Shown here: positions 10,622-21,440 of the stretch, in pieces
How the letters are laid out: each line of letters opens with the position of its first letter
Numbering within the stretch: the stretch's first letter is position 1
DNA from: Rheum nobile
Taxonomy: Eukaryota; Streptophyta; Magnoliopsida; Caryophyllales; Polygonaceae
Direction of reading: 5' to 3'
DNA length: 64,000 nucleotides
Assembly: GCA_027886185.1 (NCBI GenBank)
Contig: WOAB01000040.1
Location: 3,844,001 to 3,908,000, forward strand
Notes under the pieces: generated by a model
The model's input: only the letters and a program-made list of their open reading frames with translations
The model's database searches: none
Told to the model about the DNA's origin: nothing
Position numbers and translations under genes: made by a program

Positions 10622-11993
10622 TGTCCAACTTCCCACTCATTTCTCAACCGTCCAACTCCCGATTCTCTCTTATTCTGCTCGACTTCCCACACATTTCTCA
10701 ACCGTCCGACTCACAATTTTCTCTTATTAACCGCTCAACTCTCAACTTCATTCTTAATCGCCCAACTCCCAACTATCTTATTAATCGTCCAACTCTCAAC
10801 TCCTTTATTAACCCATCAACCCTCCATTTTTTTTAACCGCCAAACTCCTCCACTATAAAAGGTTGATAGAACCAAATGGATCAATCGCATGATCCACTGG
10901 ATCTGAATTTTTCTTCCTATTCAATCACCAAATTCTTTTATTTAGTCTTCTTCGTTACATTTATGCTACCATCATTTTCTCCGTGACACCATGATGTCTC
11001 TTCCGATTGTTTGACCGCATCTTTCTCGTCGATTCATTCATTTGTCGAATCATTCATCGTTAGTTTACCCGTTATTGTCGATGTTTCCTCTAAACGGTGC
11101 TTTTAATTATTTATCTTATGTCTTTTCTCTCAAGACTTAAGATGAAACGTAATGTATTTTTCCCCAATCATCTTCTACTCACATATTTCAGGGATTCGTA
11201 TTTATTAAGCCCTTTGTATCATTGTTTTGGTGCTCATGTTGTGGTAGGCTTACAAATTCGGATTTAAAAGAATGATGGGATTTGGAAATCGTGAAATAAT
11301 GAGATTTACCGTTGTTTATTTAGTCTTTAATATACTTATACTTTTTCATAATATTTGTATTTAAAAAATATTTTTATAATGACATATGATATGTTTTGTA
11401 AAATTTCTAGAGTAAATATGTGCAGCTATTCGTGATAAATTGACCATTAATAAAGTAGTAGGAGTTTAGAGGCAACACAAGTATTGAGAAGTTTTGCGGT
11501 TACAAAAGTAGTGGAGAATTCAATAGTTGTTAGAGAAGTTAGGAATTTGGTGGTTGACACAAAAATTGAAAATTCAACTCCCTTACTCTTTTTAACCGTC
11601 AAATTCATCGTTATTTTTTTAACTCCCCACTTTCTTTCTAACGTACCGCTCAAAATTTCACTCATTTCCTAACCACCAAACTCTTCTACTATAAAAATTT
11701 ATCCACATCAAATGGGTTAATGTCTCATCTCGAACCCACTCGATGCTACTTTGATTACATGTATATTGTATTCGCTCTCACGAATTAAGATAAAACACAA
11801 GGTATTGTTGCTTAAGTCATCCTCTACTCATGGCTTTTAGGGATATGCGTTTATGTGGTCAACTATTTGCGTTCATGTTGTGATCAACTTGAAAAATCGA
11901 GGTTGAAATGGGTTGCATGTTTCAGAAATGTTTAATAATGGAGTTTATTTATGCGTAAAATTTTTACTTTAAAAAGTACTAATCTTTTTAAAT
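10622..11993. other. Non-coding tract with two diverged copies of one segment
   Basis: 10622-10860 is a degenerate repeat of CCAACTC-like words, each unit including TTATTAA or similar. It leads into ACTCCTCCACTATAAAAGG at about 10843. A related block at 11570-11700 leads into CTCTTCTACTATAAAAAT. Downstream texts also match (CATCTTCTACTCA then GGGATTCGT against CATCCTCTACTCA then GGGATATGC). This is a diverged direct duplication of unknown origin, perhaps remnants of an LTR-like element with a TATA box. Short open frames here have no recognisable product. Confidence 0.45.
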
Positions 11994-11998
11994 GTTTG

Positions 11999-12144
11999 TG
12001 TTAGTATTATTTGTAATTTAGTTAATATTCCTTGTATTTCTCAACTTCTTGTATATTGTTATATCCTTTGAGATATTCTGTAATCTTCTATAAATACCAA
12101 TGATAATAGAGTGGCAGCCCTAAGGGGAATTATCTCATCTTTCA
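11999..12144 (+). repeat. 5' LTR of the copia element
   Basis: It starts TGTTAGTATTATTTG and ends ATCTTTCA. It differs from the 3' copy at only a few positions. A possible TATA-like CTATAAATACC lies near 12089. 146 bp is very short for a copia LTR. Confidence 0.93.
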
Positions 12145-12152
12145 TGGTATCA
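12145..12152 (+). other. Primer binding site (initiator tRNA-Met type)
   Basis: TGGTATCA directly follows the LTR and matches the start of the usual plant iMet primer site; the following bases no longer match. Confidence 0.7.
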
Positions 12153-12213
12153 TCATTCTCTTCTAATTAATCACTTCTCTCTCTCTCTGAAACACTCTTC
12201 CGCCCCCTACATC

Positions 12214-13751
12214 ATGTCCATCAACACTACCGACGATACCACCCCACCCAACACCACCAGCAACCCCACCAGTCTAAACACAACCACTGCCCCTCCTCCA
12301 CACAACCCTCCCATCATTATTATCATGTAGCCTTCATTAAAACACATGTTCCCATCACTCTTGATCTCACCTCATCCAACTACAATAAGTGGCGAGAACT
12401 CTTTCTTGTTATTGTTGGGAAATTCGGACTGACCAACCACATCATCGGCGCCTCCTCGTCCTCCCCTCATGAAGAGGACTGGCAGCGCCTTGACTTCGTC
12501 GTCCTCTCTTGGATCTATGGATCCATATCGACGAATATCTTTGACATCGTCATGCAGTCCAATGCTTCGACTCAACTACAATGGGAGTCAATTGAGAATT
12601 TGTTTCGAGACAATAAAAAGTCTCGTGCAATTCAATTGGAGGCTGAATTCAGAAGCCTTGTTCAAGGTTCCATGAGTGTCACGGAATACTGTCAGAAGCT
12701 GAAGACGTTCGCTGACATCCTTGGTGATGTTGATCAACCTATTTCTGACGAGACTCTGGTCTTCCAAACCATCCGGGGACTTAGCGATGACTTCGCTACC
12801 ATGGTGGCCATCATCCCCTGTCAACAACCCTTTCCCAACTTCCAACAAACTTGCTCCATGTTGCTCATGGAGGAAGCTCGTCGCCAAAACAACAGGGCTC
12901 ATAACACCGCCCCGACGACTCTTGTCGGCACAATAACCACACCACCAGAGCCTTCCAAACCGGTGCCACAACAGAGTGCTCCTGCCCCCTCTTCGCCAAC
13001 CACTCAGTACTCTCGAGGTGGTGGTCGTCGCGGGCGTGGTCGTGGCCGCGGTAATGATCGCGCCAACTGGAATCAACCTTTCCCTTGGGGCAATTGGCAT
13101 CAGTTCATGAATATGCTGCAACACCAGAATTGGACTCCCACTGGTGCTGGAATTCTCGGCCCCCGTCCCCAACAATCGGCTAATCCCCAATCTATGTATG
13201 CTGGACAGCAGCCGTACCACCCAACTTGGGATCAATCCGCCTTTATCAATTCTATGGAGCAAATGACACGTCGCCCACCTAATGAAAATGGATGGTACAT
13301 GGACTCTGGAGCCTCCTCCCACATGGCATCGAACTCAGGTATCCTTCACATTGTTTTTAAGCATGGCATTAATTATTCTCAACAAGTTATTGTGGGTAAT
13401 GGAAATAAAATACCTATCCATAAAACCGGCCAACATAGCCTCACCACACAAAATCGGCCTCTCAACCTCAAAATTGTCCTTGTTACACCCAATCTCATCA
13501 AAAATCTTATTTCAATATGCCGATTTACTACTGATAATAATTGTTCAGTTGAATTTGATCCGCTTGGTTTTTCTGTGAAGGATTACCCAACCAAGAAAGA
13601 GATCCATCAGTGCAATAGCAACGGTGACCTGTATCCGTTCCTTGAGTCGCCCGCCTCCACTCCAACAGCCCTCACGACCTCCGTCAGTCAGTCTCCCACA
13701 ATATGGCACAATCATCTCGAGCATCCAGGGTCTTCAGTCTTTCAAAATTAG
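12214..13751 (+). pseudogene. copia gag and protease region, frameshifted
   Basis: ATG at 12214 opens a Thr/Pro-rich N-terminus that stops at 12330-12332. The conserved gag core resumes one frame over from about 12342 (NYNKWRELFLVIVGKFGL) and reads to TAG at 13751. The core has the UBN2-type gag domain, an RGGGRRGRGRGRG basic segment instead of a clear zinc knuckle, then the aspartic protease motif WYMDSGASSHM near 13295-13325. The GAG-pre-integrase part includes IWHNHLEHPG. In the family gag builds the particle and the protease cleaves the polyprotein. The frame breaks again at about 13745. Confidence 0.88.
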
Positions 13752-14242
13752 TCACTTCTCGGTCTATTTCTTGTAATAAGAAGGATGATTATCATCTTTG
13801 TCAAGCTTGCCAACTAGGAAAACATTGTCGTTTACCTTTCTTTGAGTCAGTTAGTAGAACCTATTTACCTTTTGAAATTGTTCATTGTGATCTATGGACC
13901 TCCCCTGTAAGCAGTGTCTCCGGTTTTAAATATTAACTAGTGCTTCTTGATAATTATTCGCATTATGTATAGGTTTATCCTCTCAAACACAAATCAGAAA
14001 CTTTTCAAAAATTCCATCATTTCCATACACTTATCCAAACACAATACAATCTCAAAATAAAAAATATTCAATGTGACAATGGCCGTGAGTTCAACAACTC
14101 ATCCTTCTACACCTACTTCAACAACCATGGCATACAATTCCGCTTCTCTTGCCCCTATACTTCCTAACAAAACGGATGAGCCGAACATATTATTCGCACT
14201 ATCAACAATATGGTTTGTACTCTCCTCTTCCAAGCCCATATG
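13752..14242 (+). pseudogene. copia integrase, N-terminal and core part before the nested insertion
   Basis: The zinc-binding CQACQLGKH and the core start HCDLWTSPVSS are visible in the frame of 13703-13936. The core then continues past TAA at 13934-13936 to a second acidic motif CDNGREF near 14070. The reading is interrupted at 14242 by element A and resumes at 20591 with PSKYWVEALNNAVHILNLLP, so the two halves belong to one integrase. The family enzyme inserts cDNA into chromosomes. Several stops make this copy dead. Confidence 0.85.
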
Positions 14243-14854
14243 TGATGCGAACAACCCCTGGGCGATGTCGTGATGTAGGATCTTGACTCCTCAAGCTAGG
14301 TTGAATCTTCTCCTCCGTAGCCAAAGTGATGGCTTTCCTAGGGTTAAAGAGATAACCCTTTCTAACGTGTCAAAGAGATGACGAAGAGGTCAAAGAGATG
14401 ACCTTGAGTACCGAAGAGACGGTGAATGATTTGCTCGAAGCGACGGGCTACGGGATAGGTTGATCCGGAGATCGAAGGGTTGACGTTAGGATTCAAGGAA
14501 GGAGCGTACTCAACTTCTAAGGAGCGAACTCAACTTGTAAACTAAAATCCAACGTAATTAAAATGAAGTACAAAGGGGGCTACTTATAGCCAAAGAACTC
14601 TCCCAACAACCCTAATGGGCTCGGGCCTAATTCTAGCTAAATGGGCCGGCCCACTCTACAAGAGTTGGCACACGCCCGAAATAGAAATGACTGAATTAGA
14701 AATACTAAAACGGGAAACATACTATAACTGGAATTAACTTATAATATAGAAATATATAGTAAACTGAGCTAAGTACTACTCCAAGGAGGACGCCATGGTC
14801 TTGGTTGACTCAGCCCCTTAGTGAACCATCTGATGGCTGGCCATGATGCTATCA
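14243..14854 (-). repeat. 3' LTR of element A (612 bp)
   Basis: Bounded by TGATGCGAAC and GATGCTATCA. Its first 400 bases and its end resemble LTRs of element A' (47393, 50099), while the middle part from about 14560 differs, so these are two subfamilies. Confidence 0.87.
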
Positions 14855-14928
14855 ATCTCCCTCCCTTAGAATCGAAGCGTCCCCGCTTCGAACATGTATG
14901 GGCAAGGGTGAACAGACGATGAACGAAG

Positions 14929-16610
14929 TGTAACACCCCCAAATTTAACCCTATTTGAAAGCGTTACTGCCGATGACCCCGGATGTAAACCCCGAAGTCA
15001 CCCCAGGCTTTTCCGACGTCATAACTGACTTAAAACATAGTTATAATACTAAAATCATAACTTTTATTAAACCACATGGTCGCGGAATTACACGATTCCA
15101 AAAACGACCCAATTAATCAGAAATACAACAGCGAAAGTCTTTAACAAAATACAAAATAGCACAGCGGAAATCTTTTAAATACAAAGCGACAAAACAACTT
15201 GTCGAAAACAAAACACCGTCCATCCTCATAGTCGCTCTAGCCTTCTTAGATCTGCATGTGCCGAAACGGACGGACGACACCCCCATGACGTTACCGATAA
15301 ATAAAAATACAAGAGTTAGTCTAATGAATAGACTAAGCAAGGGCTTCACCAATAATTCACACAAACACATCACAAGCAATTCCACATATCACGAATCACA
15401 TCACAAACAGTTCCACATATCACAAATCACATGATTACAGCATATCTCTTATATTAGCGTTGATTCTAGCAGAATATACAACCTGATATAATATCAGATT
15501 TTAATTATTTCAAATTAATTCATAACCACTTGCCTGCAAAGACGAGCTCAAACAGCTTAAGAACGGGTTCCTGAATCCAAAACGGGGACAGATCTGGAAT
15601 AAAAATCCCTCAAGCCAAACCACAAGACACACTCTCGGACAGCCAATACCGCGATCGCGGCAGGTCGCGGTTTTAGTGCTGTGACAATGGCTAGCTCGAC
15701 AGCTTCCATGGCGGGAGAAAAATACCCACCTCGATTCAAGCTTCGTCTTGCATTTCAATTGATCACAAAGCACCTCTAAGCTTCACCTAACACCTTGGCA
15801 ACCTTCTCCAACCCACGAAGCCTCTCGATTCAAGCCCAAAACCGAGCTCACAGCTCGTGCATCAATGGCAAAACAGGGGAAAACAGAGGAGAAAGAGAGA
15901 AGAAGAAGAAGAAGAGAGAAAGAAAGAGTTCGGTCTTCACCTCCTTTTATAGCCCAATTCCGACCACCTCCAAGGGGACAAGGGGACAAAGGCGAAGGGC
16001 CACTTGGCCTGCCCAAAAAATATCCCAACCGAGCCAAAAAAAACAGAGCTACAGTAACCGCCACGCGAGGAAGACGACCGCCTCTGTCATTGGCATTACC
16101 GCGATCGCGGCCGGTCGCGGTGGATCGCGGTTGATCGCGGTCAATCGCGGTGAGTCGCGGTTTTAAGCCGACTTCGCTAATACTTATCCGAACTCAACTT
16201 GGGTTAATTTCTTAACTCCGGGTTAATTATATTCGTGCATCATCTAGCACAAACATCTCAAGCAACCACCTCGCACAATTACCGTGCACAAATATCTTAT
16301 ATAAATACCGTGCACAAATATCTTATATAAATATCTTGCACAAATACTTTACATAATTATCCTGCATATATTTGTGACACTCCAGGCCAAGCTAACACAA
16401 CTACCAAGCCACCACCCATCTTACATGATGCCGGTGCCGGTACTGGTGCCCGCCTGAGTCCACAATTATCCTACACGAATATCTTATATAAATATTTTAG
16501 AACAATATCTTATATAAATATTTTATAACAATATCTTATACAATTATTTTGCAACAATAACTCATATGAGTAAAGCTTAAAAATACCCTTAAAAATTACG
16601 GGGTGTTACA
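14929..16610 (-). repeat. 3' LTR of element B
   Basis: It contains a GA-rich block at 15885-15935 and clustered TCGCGGT words at 16098-16165. Short open frames here have identical partners in the other LTR and no recognisable domain. The polypurine tract (reverse of ACTACCCCCTTA) adjoins at 16613. Confidence 0.92.
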
Positions 16611-17319
16611 TTACTACCCCCTTATTTTAAGTTTCGACCCCGAAACTTGCATTAAGCCAAAGAGGATTCCGCCTCACTAACAAACTTATTATCCTTAATC
16701 ATAACCGGCCTTATGCCATCTCTAACTTAAAAAATCCTTACAAGAATAATTTAACACCTTCCTTTAAACAATCTCTAACTTAAATCCTTTAAGATTCCTT
16801 AATTTTCTCCAAGAATAATCACAACATCTCATTCCTGCGTTCCTCGAAACGAATCACACAAGATACTACTCCTATTTCCTCAAAAAGAGTGATACCACAA
16901 GTCTTATAACCTCAAAGCATAACAAGGAAACTGGGAACTCAAGTCTCACTAGAGATTCACCTTAACAGACTCAAGAGAAGAGGCACGACTATGAACGGTG
17001 TAACTTTTTCACTTTTGAAATTTCGAGCCTTCGCAAATATTTCAAACAAGTGAAAATATTCCAACGAATGAAAATATTTCAAACCGGTATGTAACACTCC
17101 CAAGCCTAGCTACCCCAGCAACCAAGCCACCCAGCCATCTTACATGATGCCGGTGCCGGCACTGGTGCCGCCGGTGAGTTCACAAGAATCGTTCGAAAAT
17201 ATTTTCAAACAAAACGAGTAAATGGTTCATTAAATCCCACACCCGTTTTAAAAACTTTCGGCTCTGATTCCAACTCTGTAACAGAGCCTACGAAAACTGT
17301 TTAGCTCTGATACCATTTC
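16611..17319 (-). other. Interior of element B with primer binding site
   Basis: No coding frame of note. The initiator tRNA-Met primer site is GCTCTGATACCA at 17304-17315 (TGGTATCAGAGC on the minus strand), four bases from the LTR. Blocks such as AGTTTCGACCCCGAAACTTG (16640-16659) and TTCGGCTCTGAT are shared with element C, which shows common ancestry. Confidence 0.85.
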
Positions 17320-18979
17320 TGTAACACCCCCAAATTTAACCCTATTTGAAAGCGTTACTGCCGATGACCCCGGACGTAAACCCCGAAGTCACCCCAGGCT
17401 TTTCCGACGTCATAACTGACTTAAAACATAGTTACAATACTAAAATCATAACTTTTATTAAACCACATGGTCGCGGAATTACACGATTCCAAAAACGACC
17501 CAATTAATCAGAAATACAACAGCGAAAGTATTTAACAAAATACAAAATAGCACAGCGGAAATCTTTTAAATACAAAGCGACAAAACAACTTGTCGAAAAC
17601 AAAACACCGTCCATCCTCATAGTCGCTCTAGCCTTCTTAGATCTGCATGTGCCGAAACGGACGGACGACACCCCCATGACGTTACCGATAAATAAAAATA
17701 CAAGAGTTAGTCTAATGAATAGACTAAGCAAGGGCTTCACCAATAATTCACATAAACACATCACAAGCAATTCCACATATCACGAATCACATCACAAACA
17801 GTTCCACATATCACAAATCACATGATTACAGCATATCTCTTATATTAGCGTTGATTCTAGCAGAATATACAACCTAATATAATATCAGATTTTAATTATT
17901 TCAAATTAATTCATAACCACTTGCCTGCAAAGACGAGCTCAAACAAAGCTTAAGAACGGGTTCCTGAATCCAAAACGGGGACAGATCTGGAATAAAAATC
18001 CCTCAAGCCAAACCACAAGACACACTCTCGGACAGCCAATACCGCGATCGCGGCAGGTCGCGGTCGGTCGCGGTTTTAGTGCTGTGACAGTGGCTAGCTC
18101 GACAACTTCCATGGCGGGAGAAAAATACCCACCTCGATTCAAGCTTCGTCTTGCATTTGAATTGATCACAAAGCACCTCTAAGCTTCACCTAACACCTTG
18201 GCAACCTTATCCAACCCACGAAGCCTCTCGATTCAAGCCCAAAACCGAGCTCACAGCTCGTGCATCAATGGCGAAATAGGGGAAAACAGAGGAGAAAGAG
18301 AGAAGAAGAAGAAGAAGAGAGAAAGAAAGGGTTCGGTCTTCACCTCCTTTTATAGCCCAATTCCGACCACCTCCAAGGGGACAAAGGCGAAGGGCCACTT
18401 GGCCTGCCCAAAAAATATCCCAACCGAGCCAAAAAAAACAGAGCTACAGTAACCGCCACGCGAGGAAGACGACCGCCTCTGTCATTGGCATTACCGCGAT
18501 CGCGGCCGGTCGCGGTGGATCGCGGTTGATCGTGGTCAATCGCGGTGAGTCGCGGTTTTAAGCCGACTTCGCTAATACTTATCCGAACTCAACTTGGGTT
18601 AATTTCTTAACTCCGGGTTAAATATATTCGTGCATCATCTAGCACAAACATCTCAAGCAATCACCTCGCACAATTACCGTGCACAAATATCTTATATAAA
18701 TACCGTGCACAAATATCTTATATAAATATCTTGCACAAATACTTTACATAATTATCCTGCATATATTTGTGACACTCTAGGCCAAGCTAACACAGCTACC
18801 AAGCCACCACCCATCTTACATGATGCCGGTGCCGGTACTGGTGCCCGCCTGAGTCCACAATTATCCTACACGAATATCTTATATAAATATTTTACAATAA
18901 TATCTTATATAAATATTTTACAACAATATCTCATACGAGTAAAGCTTAAAAATACCCTTAAAAATTACGGGGTGTTACA
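17320..18979 (-). repeat. 5' LTR of element B
   Basis: Copy of 14929-16610. Visible differences include an extra TCGCGGTCGG word near 18058 and loss of an AAGGGGAC duplicate near 18375. Confidence 0.92.
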
Positions 18980-18984
18980 CGAAG

Positions 18985-19277
18985 GGAGGCACGTCCAACA
19001 CCATGGAATCTATCGAAGGGAGTGCTGAGATCACCAGAGGGGGCGGTTGGGTGTTCACTGGCGCCAAAGGCTCGGTGTCGGTCACGATCGTGGACTCCCA
19101 ATCATACCATTCGTCGCCCTCGGGATATATATCGTAGACTGGCAGCGCGCCCTCGACGTAGTCATCATAGACGGGCCGCGCATCCTCGAGGTAAGCATCA
19201 AAGACGGGCGATGCGTCCTCAGGATAGTCATCATAAATGGGTGGCGCATCGTCGTCGTAAATGAGAATGCAACGCAT
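18985..19277 (-). pseudogene. Element A acidic protein fragment (DDY repeats)
   Basis: From ATG 19277 the minus frame reads an acidic product with repeats such as PIYDDYPEDASPVFDAYLED, PVYDDYVEGALPVYD and so on. Element B is inserted at 18984, so the true downstream coding continues at 14928 and below. The related product of element A' also has an acidic Asp/Tyr-rich stretch (ESFDEDTYEAGPVFDTYDD). The function is unknown; by position it may be a gag-like or gag-protease linker. It is truncated by the insertion. Confidence 0.6.
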
Positions 19278-20003
19278 ATCGCCAAAACAATTAAAATAGT
19301 TGGATCTGCTGATGGGCCCACTTGATTTTTTTTTCCTCTATTTTTTTTTTCTCACAGCAGAAAACTTAATTCTCTTTTTTTTTCTCTTTTTTTTTTAATA
19401 ATTAAAACAAAACAAACAAAACCTAACCTAATCTCTATCTCTCTCGTTTTTTTTTTGTAAATTGCAACCGCCAGACTTCAACGGAGGGAGTGGACACCGG
19501 TGCGTGGCCGGCGACGGGGCTGCTGGTGACGCCGGACAAGGGGGCGGCGGTGGGTGCACGAGCAGCAGCGAGACTCTCGAGACAGGGGCGACTGGGCGCT
19601 GCGGGCTGCCAAAGAAACAGGGGCGGCGGAGGCTGGAGGTTGAAGACGAGATCGGCGAGGTGAAGTCGAAGAAGGCGTGGCTACTCTGCAGATCTGAGCG
19701 AATCCGCGTCCTCGGAGACGTAAGGCAGAGCCGGTGAGGGTGGTGCGTTGCCGCGGCGGCAACAAGGGCGTTGATGAACTCCGAACAGGGCGCCGGAATC
19801 TGCGAAGATGATGATTGGGTAGAGATCTGCCGAGATCAAGTGGTGATCAAGGGGTGGGGATGCGACGGCGCGGGACAGGGCGGAGCGCGGCGGTGCAAAT
19901 CTGCGGTGAAGATCAAAAAATTTCGGTGATGAGCGGTGATGATGTAGATGAAGATGAACAGTAACGGTGAGCAAGTTGATGCGTGAACAGTGAACACTGA
20001 ATC
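19278..20003 (-). other. Element A 5' interior, no clear gene
   Basis: It holds T-rich runs at 19327-19400 and a GC-rich segment at 19480-19780 with open frames on both strands but no recognised motif. TGATGCGTGAACA at 19979 resembles the LTR start TGATGCGAACAAC; no good tRNA primer site lies next to it. Confidence 0.45.
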
Positions 20004-20187
20004 GGGTGTCGTAGCGTCGACTGTGGGGATATAAGACTTGAAGAGACAAGCCTTTGGGTGTCGTAGCGTCGACTGCGGGGATAAAAGACTTGAAGAGACA
20101 AGCCTTTGGGTGTCGTAGCGTCGACTGCGGGGATAAAAGACTTGAAGAGACAAGCCTTTGGGTGTCGTAGCGTCGACTGCGGGGATA
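20004..20187 (-). repeat. 52-bp tandem repeat fused to the element A LTR
   Basis: GGGTGTCGTAGCGTCGACTG starts at 20004, 20056, 20108 and 20160, an exact 52-bp period and near-identical units. The unit can be aligned with the left LTR segment at about 14412-14456 (GAAGAGAC, then CGAAGCGAC, then GGGATA), so the array looks like an expanded, diverged piece of LTR. Confidence 0.85.
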
Positions 20188-20585
20188 AGGTTGATCCGGA
20201 GATCGAAGGGTTGACGTTAGGATTCAAGGAAGGAGTGTACTCAACTTCTAAGGAGCGAACTTAACTTATAAACTAAAATCCAACGTAATTAAAATGAAGT
20301 ACAAAGGGGGCTACTTATAACCAAAGAACTCTCCCAACAACCCTAATGGGCTCGGGCCTAATTCTAGCTAAATGGGTCGGCCCACTCTACAAGAGTTGGC
20401 ACACGCCCGAAATAGAAATGACTGAATTAGAAATACTAAAACGGGAAACATACTATAACTGGAATTAACTTATAATATAGAAATATATAGTAAACTGAGC
20501 TAAGTACTACTCCAGGGAGGACGCCATGGTCTTGGTTGACTCAGCCCCTTAGTGAACCATCTGATGGCTGGCCATGATGCTATCA
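20188..20585 (-). repeat. 5' LTR of element A, partial match (about 398 bp)
   Basis: It aligns with 14458-14854 with few differences. About 215 bp that should precede it are replaced by the tandem array. Confidence 0.85.
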
Positions 20586-21440
20586 ATATGCCCTCAAAAT
20601 ATTGGGTAGAAGCACTAAACAATGCAGTCCACATTCTTAATCTTCTCCCCACAAAAACAGTCCACAATTCTACTCCTCACGAGGTCCTACACGACCAGCC
20701 TCCTAGATACATCCACCTCCGAGTCTTTGGTTGTGCATGTTATCCAAACTCGTCTAGTGTCATTCCCCACAAACTCGCCCCTCGTTACTCTTTGTAGGTC
20801 TTTCTCAGGTATCCACAAAATCATTCGGGTTACCGTTGCTTGGATCTTTCAACTAACAAAATCATCATATCTCGGCACGTTATTTTTTATGAGAATTATT
20901 TCCCATTTTCAAATTCAAACACTCCTAAAAATCCTGCAGAGTATAATTTTCTAAAATACTCTATGGAAAATCCTACCCACCCCATAAACCCGGAATTACC
21001 TCCTCAAAATAACCCACCTGGCTCCATTGATCCCATCCAATCGGATCACACACAAACTACCCCTATTTCCCCCACAACAAACCAAACCCCCCTAACAAAT
21101 TCCCCCCACGTGCTGTTAATACCCCACCAACAACATATCCACCAAGTCCAACCTTATCCCCTCAAACTTCTATCTTATCCCATACTCCAACCAACTTATC
21201 CCCCACACTATTATCTCCAACAATCCAATCTTACTCAACCCTCATCTCTGCGTCTCCCAATACTACGCAGACCCAAACCGCCCCTCTAAACCCACCACCA
21301 AAAAATACCCAAAATCAAAACAACCACACCATGATAACCCGGGGTAAAGCAGGTATCACAAAATCGAACCCCATCTACAATCTCTCTTCCTCTCAAAATC
21401 CCACCCCAATCCCAACCTCCTACAAAACAGCCCTCTAAAA
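20586..21440 (+). pseudogene. copia integrase C-terminal part and linker, after the nested insertion
   Basis: It resumes with the second ATATG and PSKYWVEALNNAVHILNLLP, then the typical VFGCACYPN. An in-frame TAG at 20795-20797 is followed by HSGYRCLDLSTNKI in the same frame. A Pro/Thr/Asn-rich linker follows, with a frame change near 21290 and a stop at about 21436 just before the reverse transcriptase. Confidence 0.85.

Larger units (their letters stand above)
14929..18979 (-). mobile_element. LTR element B: long LTRs, tiny non-coding interior
   Basis: LTRs 14929-16610 (1682 bp) and 17320-18979 (1660 bp) start TGTAACACCCCC and end GGGGTGTTACA, flanked by CGAAG at 14924-14928 and 18980-18984. 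The 709-bp interior has no retroelement domain. The primer site lies at 17304-17315, so it is transcribed on the minus strand. The LTRs are nearly identical apart from small length changes, implying recent insertion. It must have been mobilised in trans, like a LARD-type element. Confidence 0.93.
14243..20585 (-). mobile_element. LTR element A (Ty3/gypsy-derived, non-autonomous), nested in copia and split by element B
   Basis: It starts TGATGCGAAC and ends GATGCTATCA, with target duplication ATATG at 14238-14242 and 20586-20590. The left LTR (14243-14854) is complete. The right LTR matches it only from about 20188 to 20585, preceded by a 52-bp tandem array. Orientation is minus because a purine tract (reverse of ATCTCCCTCCC) adjoins the left LTR and because the better preserved relative at 47393-50948 has its primer site at the right. 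It encodes an acidic DDY-rich product and no reverse transcriptase. Confidence 0.88.

Noticed and set aside
15795..16166. Genes in the element B LTR (15795-16166, 15783-16064)
   Set aside because: Low-complexity Arg/Lys/Glu readings across GA-rich and CGCGGT repeats on both strands; not conserved as protein.
19478..19765. Gene on the minus strand in the element A interior
   Set aside because: GC-rich segment with open frames on both strands and Arg/Pro/Ser-rich translation; no motif.
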